Source of the DNA: Archaeoglobales archaeon
Lineage (GTDB): Archaea > Halobacteriota > Archaeoglobi > Archaeoglobales > Archaeoglobaceae
Length of the DNA stretch: 7,899 nucleotides
Reading direction: 5' to 3'
NCBI GenBank assembly: GCA_003663055.1
Contig: QMZF01000032.1
Location: forward strand, 1 to 7,899
Positions 1 through 4,782 of this stretch are shown here, piece by piece. How positions within the stretch are numbered: position 1 is the first letter of the stretch; each line of letters begins with the position of its first letter. The notes under the pieces were generated by a model. The model searched no databases, was not told the DNA's origin, and saw nothing but the letters and a program-made list of their open reading frames with translations. The position numbers and the translations under genes were made by a program.

Positions 1-99
1 GCAAAGTATCGACTCCAATATCGGCTTCTCAACTCTCTTGCCATTAACCTCCAGCCACATTACTCCGCTTTTATTCCACATCGCCTTTATAATATTCAC
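1..99 (-). CDS. N-terminal fragment of an unidentified protein, cut by the left edge
   Basis: On the minus strand an open frame runs leftward off the window. From a GTG at 99 it gives 33 codons beginning (M)NIIKAMWNKSGVMWLEVNG and continuing through KRVEKPILES to ILC at the edge. ATG codons at 81 and 60 are other possible starts. The ATG at 81 is preceded by AAAGGCG, a weak ribosome-binding match. The ATG at 60 lies about 30 bases after the TATA-like ATATTATAAA, which would make it leaderless. The segment WLEVNGKRVEKPILESIL has the look of a beta-hairpin followed by a helix, as at the start of ubiquitin-like or 2Fe-2S ferredoxin-like folds, but it is too short to identify. The frame stays open upstream of 99 to a stop near 211, so the true start is uncertain. 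No function is assigned. Confidence 0.45.
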   Translation of the reverse strand, partial: MNIIKAMWNKSGVMWLEVNGKRVEKPILESILC

Positions 100-235
100 T
101 CTGGCAGAGTTTTGTTTATTTTTTCTATTTAACACCACCGGAGAGTTTAAAACTGAGTAAAAAGTTATGACAAAAGAACGCCAAAATAAAGGAGATAACT
201 GCAATCGCTTTCAGGAAATTTTCTAATCCATATTC

Positions 236-241
236 AAAAAA
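236..241 (-). terminator. oligo-T terminator directly after the PRC-barrel gene
   Basis: On the minus strand the TAG stop of the PRC-barrel gene is followed immediately by six T residues. Archaeal RNA polymerase commonly terminates at such short T runs without needing a hairpin. Position and strand fit; the assignment is inferred. Confidence 0.5.
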
Positions 242-517
242 CTAAGCCTCCACAACCTGTGCTTCTTCCTTCTTTTCCTTCTTGAACTTGAAGATGTCCT
301 TTATTATTACAATATCTCCCACAGACTTGACAAGTCTGTAGGGTATTATTATCCCCGGTGCCCGTGAATCGATGAGGCTCTTGTTGAAGTCGCCGAGTGC
401 TAATCCCCTAATCTGCCTTCTGTCAAGGTCTATGACTACATCATCAACTCTGCCTACATATCTTCCTTCATCGGTGTATACCTTCAGCCCAAAAAGCGTT
501 GAAATCTCGCTAATCAT
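242..517 (-). CDS. PRC-barrel domain protein (91 aa)
   Basis: This is a small soluble PRC-barrel domain protein. The family is a six-stranded beta-barrel also found in RimM and the photosynthetic reaction-centre H subunit. Archaeal stand-alone copies are common and mostly of unknown role, with links proposed to RNA metabolism and cell division. The start region ISEISTLFGLKVYTDEG, then GRVDDVVIDLD, then IRGLALGD, and finally a strand pair IIIPYRLVKSVGDIVII match the usual domain order. The tail is lysine- and glutamate-rich (FKFKKEKKEEAQ). I chose the ATG at 517 because GGTGA lies five bases upstream at 523-527. The longer frame to 550 adds a poor FFKKTKLVSV leader and would swallow that site. 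It is divergent from the S2P gene across 87 bases and ends in a T6 run. Family call is firm; cellular role is unknown. Confidence 0.88.
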   Translation of the reverse strand: MISEISTLFGLKVYTDEGRYVGRVDDVVIDLDRRQIRGLALGDFNKSLIDSRAPGIIIPYRLVKSVGDIVIIKDIFKFKKEKKEEAQVVEA

Positions 518-522
518 CACAC

Positions 523-527
523 TCACC
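523..527 (-). promoter_or_regulatory. ribosome-binding site fixing the PRC-barrel start
   Basis: The minus strand reads GGTGA, complementary to the archaeal 16S 3' end, with a five-base gap to the ATG at 517. It decides this start over the upstream ATG at 550. Confidence 0.7.
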
Positions 528-573
528 AATTTTGTTTTTTTGAAGAACAATATATTAACTTTTTTCCCCGTAC

Positions 574-584
574 GCTTTTATACT
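574..584. promoter_or_regulatory. shared TATA element between the PRC-barrel and S2P genes
   Basis: The plus strand reads GCTTTTATACT and the minus strand AGTATAAAAGC, so a TATA box can be read on either strand. Its centre (about 579) is 26 bases before the S2P ATG at 605. With the usual archaeal spacing of about 25 bases from TATA box to transcription start, that places initiation at or just before the ATG, and no Shine-Dalgarno match precedes that ATG. Toward the left, initiation would fall near 553 and give a leader of about 36 bases that carries the GGTGA site of the PRC-barrel gene. A second AT-rich stretch (547-557, TTAATATATTG on minus) is an alternative but would place initiation on top of the ribosome-binding site. 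This is inference from sequence and spacing. Confidence 0.55.
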
Positions 585-604
585 CCGCAGAAGAAATTAA
601 AACG

Positions 605-1663
605 ATGAAGTCATCCTTCAGCATAGGCAAAATAGCAGGAATAACCATAAAGGTTCATGTAACGCTGTTCATAATACTTGCCATTTTGAGCTACTTTCTC
701 TACATTAACCCGTTTCCCTACGGTTTTCTTGGCGTTAAACCAGAACCACTGAGGATTGCACTGTCCGTCATTGCCTCGATCTCCCTTTTTGTAGCAGTCC
801 TCGTTCACGAGCTTTCACACTCGATTTTGAGCAAGAGAAGTGGTGTTAACGTTAAAGAGATAGTGCTGTTCATCTTTGGCGGTGTTTCGATGCTCGAAGA
901 AATGCCAAAAGAGCCGAATAAGGAAATAGCCATAGCCGCTGTAGGCCCGCTTGCGAGCTTTGCCCTTGCAGCCTTAAGCTATGGACTAGCCCACGTTGGA
1001 ATTATACCCACTTTCTTCGTTGTCTTTGGAAACTTCAACCTAATCCTTGCAGTCTTCAACCTCTTGCCAGCGTTTCCACTGGATGGTGGCAGAATCTTGA
1101 GGGGGTTCATGGCAAAGAAGGTCAACTTTGTAAAAGCAACTCAGATTGCTGCAGAAACGGGGAAAGCCCTTGCAATAGCCATGGGGGTGATAGGACTATT
1201 TGCAAATCCTTGGCTAATTTTGATTGCCCTCTTCATTTACATGGGCGCAAACGAGGAGGAGAAAATGGTTCTCATCGAGAACGTCCTGAAGAAAATTAAG
1301 ATTGCCGAAATAATGACACCAAACCCCGTTTACGTTACTCCCGAAACTAGGGCGAGTGAGGTTCTAGAGATGATGCTCAAATACAAACACCTCGGCTATC
1401 CGGTTGTTGATGACGGAGAACTTGTAGGAATAGTCACGCTGAATGATGTGGCCAAAGCAAAGGATGCTATTGTCAGAGATGTCATGACGAGAAAAGTTAT
1501 AACGATAAATCCCGAAGAATCGGCCTTTAAAGCGTTCAAGCTGATGAACGAGCATCGTGTTGGAAGGTTGCCGGTAGTTGAAGACGGCAGACTTGTGGGA
1601 ATCGTTTCAAGAACGGATCTCGTAAGAACTCTCGAAGTCGTAGGGGCGATTGGCGGTGAATAG
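605..1663 (+). CDS. site-2 protease family intramembrane zinc metalloprotease with two C-terminal CBS domains (352 aa)
   Basis: This is a polytopic membrane protease of the S2P family (MEROPS M50), which cleaves membrane-embedded substrates, typically in regulated intramembrane proteolysis. The zinc motif HELSH is at residues 68-72 inside a hydrophobic segment. The second conserved motif NLLPAFPLDGGR is at 152-163, where Asp160 supplies the third zinc ligand. Other hydrophobic segments lie around 12-34, 50-67, 108-145 and 185-214. Two CBS repeats follow, at about 233-287 and 291-346, each starting with an AEIMTPNPVYV or RDVMTRKVITI type motif and ending in GIVTLNDV or GIVSRTDL. Such CBS pairs often bind adenosyl nucleotides, so activity could respond to energy charge or S-adenosylmethionine; that is inference. 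The S2P-CBS arrangement is well known in archaea and bacteria. The gene is probably leaderless, and its 3' end overlaps the TraB-family gene. Confidence 0.96.
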   Translation: MKSSFSIGKIAGITIKVHVTLFIILAILSYFLYINPFPYGFLGVKPEPLRIALSVIASISLFVAVLVHELSHSILSKRSGVNVKEIVLFIFGGVSMLEEMPKEPNKEIAIAAVGPLASFALAALSYGLAHVGIIPTFFVVFGNFNLILAVFNLLPAFPLDGGRILRGFMAKKVNFVKATQIAAETGKALAIAMGVIGLFANPWLILIALFIYMGANEEEKMVLIENVLKKIKIAEIMTPNPVYVTPETRASEVLEMMLKYKHLGYPVVDDGELVGIVTLNDVAKAKDAIVRDVMTRKVITINPEESAFKAFKLMNEHRVGRLPVVEDGRLVGIVSRTDLVRTLEVVGAIGGE

Positions 1664-2840
1664 GGAGAACAAAAAAGTCGTTATAGTTGGAACTGCTCAC
1701 GTATCGCCTCGAAGCATAAAAAAGGTTGAAGAGACCATAGAGAACATCAAACCTCAAGCCGTGGCTGTAGAGCTATGTTCCAGAAGGTATATGGCTTTAA
1801 AAGGGGAAAAACAAGATGTACCCGTTGTTGATGCAATAAAGAGGGGTGAAGCGCACCTCCTCCTCTTTCAACTCCTCCTCAGTTACTTCCAAAGGAAGAT
1901 AGGTGAAGAATACGGCGTTAAACCGGGCGAGGACATGCTTGCCGCTGTTAAAAAGGCAGAAGAAATTGGAGCTGATGTACTTCTAATAGACCGAGATATA
2001 TCCATAACTTTCAGAAGGTTCTGGAGTTCACTTTCCCTTTTTGAGAAGTTCAAAATAGTGTACCACCTAGTTAAAGGATTCTTCATTAGCGACGATGTTG
2101 ACATCGAGAAGATGTTAGAGGAAGATGTACTCGATGCGATTGTAAAGGAATTTCGAGATATTGCCCCTTCAGCGGCAGAAACCCTAATAGATGAAAGAGA
2201 CGCTTTCATGGCCGCAAATATTCTCGCTGCTCTAAAGAAGTACGACAGCATAGTTGTTGTAGTTGGGGCGGGTCACAAGAAAGGTATAGAGAAGCATCTA
2301 TCAAATCCTGAGACCATTCCACCAATTAACGAGCTTTTGCAAGTAAAAAAAGGAATAAGTTTAACGAAAATAGCTGGTTATACAATATTTCTTATCGTAC
2401 TCTTGGTTTTTGCCGCCGTGATTTCGACCCTCAATACGGCTCTTATTCTGAAAGCTTTCATGTACTGGTTCCTAATAAATGGTATACTTGCAGCCCTTGG
2501 AGCAGCAATTGCAAGAGCGCATCCCCTTTCCGTGCTTGCAGCCTTCTGTTCAGCTTGGCTGACCTCACTTAATCCAGCAATCGCAGCAGGCTGGGTTTCG
2601 GGTATCGTCGAAGCATGGAAAAGGGGGCCAACGACTAAGGATATAGAGGAACTTTCGAAAGTTAATAGCCTATCGGAGCTAATGAGAAACAGAATTTTCA
2701 GAATCTTACTTGTTGCTGCTTTGACAAACGTCGGCAGCGTAGCTGGAACTTTAATTGGGCTTCACTATGTTGTGCAACTTACAGGAGTAAATATTGCAGA
2801 AGTTCTCAAAAATTGTATCTCGTCAATACTGGGGCAGTGA
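1656..2840 (+). CDS. TraB/PrgY/GumN-family membrane protein (394 aa)
   Basis: The protein belongs to the TraB family, named after the enterococcal pheromone-shutdown protein. Related families (Tiki, GumN, EreA-like) include metalloproteases and hydrolases, but the archaeal role is unknown. Counting from this start, visible family motifs are GTAHVS (12-17), AVELC followed by RRY (37-45), LLIDRD (109-114), DERDAFMAANIL (179-190) and VVVVGAGHKKGI (200-211), all in a soluble N-terminal domain. The C-terminal third has about four membrane segments (near 239-260, 264-288, 290-318 and 349-375). The start is uncertain. GTG at 1656 has a GGGG run nine bases upstream, while TTG at 1650 would leave only three bases. 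Either start lies inside the S2P gene (overlap 8 or 14 bases), which implies one transcript and translational coupling. The histidine and acidic motifs fit a metal-dependent activity; the substrate is not evident. Confidence 0.93.
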   Translation: MNRENKKVVIVGTAHVSPRSIKKVEETIENIKPQAVAVELCSRRYMALKGEKQDVPVVDAIKRGEAHLLLFQLLLSYFQRKIGEEYGVKPGEDMLAAVKKAEEIGADVLLIDRDISITFRRFWSSLSLFEKFKIVYHLVKGFFISDDVDIEKMLEEDVLDAIVKEFRDIAPSAAETLIDERDAFMAANILAALKKYDSIVVVVGAGHKKGIEKHLSNPETIPPINELLQVKKGISLTKIAGYTIFLIVLLVFAAVISTLNTALILKAFMYWFLINGILAALGAAIARAHPLSVLAAFCSAWLTSLNPAIAAGWVSGIVEAWKRGPTTKDIEELSKVNSLSELMRNRIFRILLVAALTNVGSVAGTLIGLHYVVQLTGVNIAEVLKNCISSILGQ

Positions 2841-2921
2841 GTTGCGTAACCAGCGTTTATAGGGAATGAGGCAGAAAGCAAACAAAGTATTACTACAAAC
2901 GGTAAAACTCAAAGGATATTC

Positions 2922-2937
2922 AAGTTTTATTAAACTT
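2922..2937. repeat. inverted repeat, upstream of two operator-like dyads
   Basis: AAGTTT-TATT-AAACTT is a perfect six-base inverted repeat with a four-base centre. It contains TTATTAA at 2927-2933, and the same seven bases recur 25 bases downstream in the next dyad. It lies about 55 bases ahead of the promoter of the small winged-helix gene. It could be a regulator site or a weak RNA hairpin after the TraB gene; the sequence does not decide. Confidence 0.4.
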
Positions 2938-2944
2938 CCCAGTA

Positions 2945-2964
2945 GTTGATGTTATTAAGTCAAC
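2945..2964. repeat. inverted repeat, downstream of two operator-like dyads
   Basis: GTTGA and TCAAC are five-base arms around a ten-base centre that contains TTATTAA (2952-2958). The spacing to the matching heptamer in the previous dyad is 25 bases. A regulator-binding site is possible but the region is AT-rich, so chance is a real alternative. Confidence 0.35.
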
Positions 2965-2984
2965 CATTTTTAAACAATATAATT

Positions 2985-2999
2985 CGAAAAGCTTATATA
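2985..2999 (+). promoter_or_regulatory. BRE and TATA promoter of the small winged-helix gene
   Basis: CGAAAA (2985-2990), a purine-rich TFB-recognition element, sits directly before CTTATATA (2992-2999), close to the archaeal TATA consensus. Initiation about 25 bases downstream falls near 3021, four bases before the ATG at 3025, so the transcript is close to leaderless. This is the best-looking promoter in the window. Confidence 0.7.
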
Positions 3000-3024
3000 C
3001 TATAATGATAAATAAGTCATAGTT

Positions 3025-3231
3025 ATGATGAGTAGAGTGATGAATGCTGGTGATGTAATTAAGAAGTTTGCTGAAGAATTGGAAAAAATAGCAAGAGAGG
3101 ATAGTAACGGAAAGGAACCCGAAGAGAGATTAGCAGAACTCCTTGAGTATATGGGCATAATTGAAAAGAGTGAGGAAGGATACAAGCTTACTGAAGCAGG
3201 AATCAAGTTCCTCAAACTTTCCGAGAGTTAA
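3025..3231 (+). CDS. small winged-helix-like protein (68 aa)
   Basis: This is a short charged protein with no membrane segment. Residues 8-24 form an amphipathic helix (AGDVIKKFAEELEKIARE). Residues 34-66 (ERLAELLEYMGIIEK, then EGYKLTEAGIKFLKL) have the pattern of a recognition helix followed by the beta-wing of a winged helix-turn-helix domain, with the typical GxLT-x-AG-type turn. The whole is shorter than a normal MarR or PadR regulator, so it is either a minimal DNA-binding protein or a partner domain. No catalytic motif is visible. A strong promoter places initiation near 3021, which favours ATG 3025 or the adjacent ATG 3028; no ribosome-binding site is present. The gene is flanked by operator-like dyads upstream and by the RNase P RNA gene 46 bases downstream. 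I do not recognise a named family; the DNA-binding role is inferred from fold pattern. Confidence 0.75.
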   Translation: MMSRVMNAGDVIKKFAEELEKIAREDSNGKEPEERLAELLEYMGIIEKSEEGYKLTEAGIKFLKLSES

Positions 3232-3240
3232 GCTCAATCT

Positions 3241-3258
3241 CCAAAAAATTTTTTAAAG
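3241..3258 (+). promoter_or_regulatory. promoter of the RNase P RNA gene
   Basis: CCAAAAAA runs into TTTTTTAAAG, an AT box centred near 3253 and preceded by A-rich sequence. Initiation 25 bases on falls at about 3278, exactly the first base of helix P1 in the RNA. The agreement between predicted initiation and RNA structure supports the call. Confidence 0.6.
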
Positions 3259-3276
3259 TTAGCACGGTTCTACAAC

Positions 3277-3541
3277 GGGGGAGCGGCGGTGGGCGGCTGA
3301 CCCGACGGTGAAAGCCGGAGGGAGGAAAGTCCCCCCACCGTTAAAGGCGGATCCCCGTAAGGGGATACCCCGAGAGGGGTGGCAACGGCACAGAAACGAT
3401 ACCCGCATGGAGCTATGCAATGAGGCTGAAAAGCCGAGATCATCCATGCGGGATGAAACGGCCGACCCCGCTGGTGCAACGCTTTGCGGCTTAGACTGAT
3501 GCCGCCAGAACAGAAGGGGGCTTACTACCGCCACTCCCCTT
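3277..3541 (+). ncRNA. rnpB: RNase P RNA, archaeal, catalytic subunit of tRNA 5' processing
   Basis: This RNA cleaves the 5' leader from precursor tRNAs as part of the RNase P ribonucleoprotein. The signature GAGGAAAGTCC is at 3322-3332, ACAGAAACGATAC at 3390-3402, and AGAACAGAAGGGGGCTTAC at 3507-3525. Helices found by eye: P1 3278-3290 with 3527-3539 (one C-A mismatch); P2 3292-3297 with 3501-3506; P4 3327-3334 with 3516-3523, the universal pseudoknot; P5 3336-3339 with 3473-3476; P7 3346-3350 with 3468-3472; two adjacent hairpins with loops GTAA (3351-3366) and GAGA (3367-3380); P10 3386-3389 with 3461-3464; P12 3402-3411 with 3443-3452, ending in GGCT-GAAA-AGCC (3424-3435). P15 is reduced to CGC-TTT-GCG (3480-3488), with no room for the CCA-binding L15 loop or P16/P17. 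The ends are set by P1 and are accurate to a few bases. Confidence 0.97.
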
Positions 3542-4260
3542 CAATGTAAATACAGACTCTTTTTCTGCTTCGTGTATAACTCATAGTCGAGTTTTAGCAA
3601 GTCCAAGATGTTTTCAACCTCCCTCGTTTTACGGTATAGGTTTCCTTTTTCATCGTAGTTGATCGAGAGTGCAGATATGTAGCCTGATGCTACCTTTTCA
3701 AACCCCAGTACCTCAGGGCTGAGAACTCTGCACAGCGGGCATTCCCTTTCAAGATAGAACCCTCCAAGCACGATTAACCTCAATGCTCTACTTAGAGAGT
3801 CAGGAGAAGCTAAGGAGCCAACTCTCGCTTCTTTGGGAAGAGGAACCTTAACGAAGTAAACCGAGCAACCTTCTTTGAGCTCTTCAGGCATAAAATCCAG
3901 CCCTATTTTCGTTGCGTCTTCAGCATAGTAAATCAGTTCAATTTCTCCAAAAAGCTTGAATCTTATGATGTGCTTTCCACCGGCTCCAAACTTACCCAAT
4001 TGCTCTTCCTCCAAAATCTTACCACCAATTTGAGTTACTCTATTCCTTATCTCGGAGAGAGTCTCTTCTGGCAAGTGGGAGTCTACAAAAACAAGTCTAT
4101 CACCAAGAACGACCGCATGCTCCACGTCACCACCCGAACCCGCATATAGTACGGGCTGATGGAGATCGCTCTTCCCTATTTCTTTACTTACTCTCAGCAT
4201 GAAACCTCTTTCTTCGGGAACGAAAAATGGCATGAGCTTTTTTGCTCTTGCGGTAAGCAT
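3541..4260 (-). CDS. uncharacterised protein with a Rossmann/methyltransferase-like N-terminal motif (239 aa)
   Basis: I do not recognise a named family. Residues 36-60 (PVLYAGSGGDVEHAVVLG, then DRLVFVD) resemble motif I of class I S-adenosylmethionine-dependent methyltransferases: a strand, a glycine-rich loop, a helix, and a strand ending in an acidic residue. Later segments EIELIYYAEDATK (106-118) and SVYFVKVPLP (133-142), followed by SLSRALRLIVLGGFYL (155-170), could be the remaining strands and helices of the fold. A CPLC pair at 174-177 comes before a charged C-terminal part that ends KKSLYLH. There is no signal peptide or membrane helix. The ATG at 4260 has no good ribosome-binding site; ATG at 4233 is an alternative start. 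The stop codon touches the end of the RNase P RNA gene on the opposite strand. Methyltransferase activity is a guess from one motif. The gene is certainly protein-coding by length and composition. Confidence 0.82.
   Translation of the reverse strand: MLTARAKKLMPFFVPEERGFMLRVSKEIGKSDLHQPVLYAGSGGDVEHAVVLGDRLVFVDSHLPEETLSEIRNRVTQIGGKILEEEQLGKFGAGGKHIIRFKLFGEIELIYYAEDATKIGLDFMPEELKEGCSVYFVKVPLPKEARVGSLASPDSLSRALRLIVLGGFYLERECPLCRVLSPEVLGFEKVASGYISALSINYDEKGNLYRKTREVENILDLLKLDYELYTKQKKSLYLH
3560..3564 (+). terminator. possible T-run terminator for RNase P RNA, inside the convergent gene
   Basis: CTCTTTTTCTG lies about 20 bases beyond the mature RNA 3' end and is the first T run on the plus strand. 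It falls in the last codons (lysine codons on the other strand) of the convergent gene, because no intergenic space exists. Inferred only. Confidence 0.35.
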
Positions 4261-4302
4261 GCATCGAGTAGGAAAACCGTAACTTTACCTTTTCCAAACT
4301 CG

Positions 4303-4326
4303 GAATCCAAAAAGTTATTATTTATT
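4303..4326. promoter_or_regulatory. promoter region between the 239-aa protein and the universal stress protein
   Basis: On the plus strand CCAAAAAGTTATTATTTATTG carries a purine-rich element and an AT box centred near 4319, which is 25 bases before the ATG at 4344. That spacing makes the stress-protein mRNA leaderless. Read on the minus strand (CAATAAATAATAAC), the same block would give initiation near 4293 and a leader of about 33 bases for the other gene. The divergent gap is 83 bases. Confidence 0.5.
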
Positions 4327-4343
4327 GCCTACCATTTAAAATT

Positions 4344-4733
4344 ATGATACTTGTAGGCTTAGACGGCAGCAACGCTAGTTTTGCAGCCCTCGACTTTGCG
4401 ATAGAGGAGGCAAAGATAAGGAAAACAAAAGTCGTTGCAATTCACTCCCTTTACGGAGGAGACAGAACAAAGTCGGAGGATGTGGCAAAAGGCGAGGAGA
4501 TTCTCGAAGAAGCAAGAAGAAGGGGCGAAAAAGCTGGTGTTGAAGTTGAAACCCACCTTCTTGTGAGGGGGAACGAGCCAGGATATGATATAATTAGCTA
4601 TGCGGACGAAATCAACGCCTCGTTAATAGTCGTTGGCGTTAGGAGGAGGAGTGCAGTCGGAAAGTTAATACTCGGTAGCGTTGCCCAGTACGTCATACTG
4701 AATGCCAAGCAGCCTGTGGTTTCTGTAAAGTAA
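4344..4733 (+). CDS. universal stress protein, UspA family (129 aa)
   Basis: This is a single-domain UspA-like protein of ordinary length, a cytosolic nucleotide-binding dimer in characterised relatives. The N-terminal strand MILVGLDGSNASFAALDFAI has the conserved acidic DGS motif, and Asp7 would contact the nucleotide. The centre is a charged helix (residues 44-65, EDVAKGEEILEEARRRGEKAG). The C-terminal ATP-binding signature is present as GVRRRSAVGKLILGS (residues 98-112), followed by QYVILNAKQPVVSVK. All key glycines and the closing GS are kept, so this is probably an ATP-binding member, like Methanocaldococcus MJ0577, and not a non-binding UspA type. It is monocistronic. It is apparently leaderless, with the TATA centre 25 bases ahead of the ATG, and it ends against a T-rich convergent terminator. 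The physiological trigger cannot be read from sequence. Confidence 0.95.
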   Translation: MILVGLDGSNASFAALDFAIEEAKIRKTKVVAIHSLYGGDRTKSEDVAKGEEILEEARRRGEKAGVEVETHLLVRGNEPGYDIISYADEINASLIVVGVRRRSAVGKLILGSVAQYVILNAKQPVVSVK

Positions 4734-4752
4734 TATTAAGTTGATCAAAAAC

Positions 4753-4774
4753 TTATTTTCTTAAAAGTCTAAAA
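4753..4774. terminator. bidirectional T-run terminator between the stress-protein gene and thiL
   Basis: The 49-base gap between the two convergent genes has TTATTTTCTT on the plus strand (4753-4762) and two T4 runs on the minus strand (4774-4771 and 4766-4763). This fits archaeal oligo-T termination for both transcripts. No strong hairpin is visible. Confidence 0.5.
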
Positions 4775-4782
4775 GCACGAAT

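Noticed and set aside
223..244. In-frame TAG after the PRC-barrel gene as a pyrrolysine codon
   Set aside because: A T6 run follows the stop directly, homologous proteins of this family end at such a length, and nothing in the window suggests pyrrolysine machinery.
1883..2251. 122-codon minus-strand frame inside the TraB gene
   Set aside because: Serine-rich shadow of a well-supported family protein on the plus strand, with no motifs or promoter.
2851..2862. GCGTTTATAGGG after the TraB gene as a promoter for a small RNA
   Set aside because: It resembles a TATA box, but no structured RNA, open frame or terminator follows at a sensible distance.
3259..3534. Open frames on both strands across the RNase P RNA gene
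   Set aside because: The interval folds into the conserved RNase P core with matching signature motifs; the frames are proline- and arginine-rich by-products of a GC-rich RNA gene.
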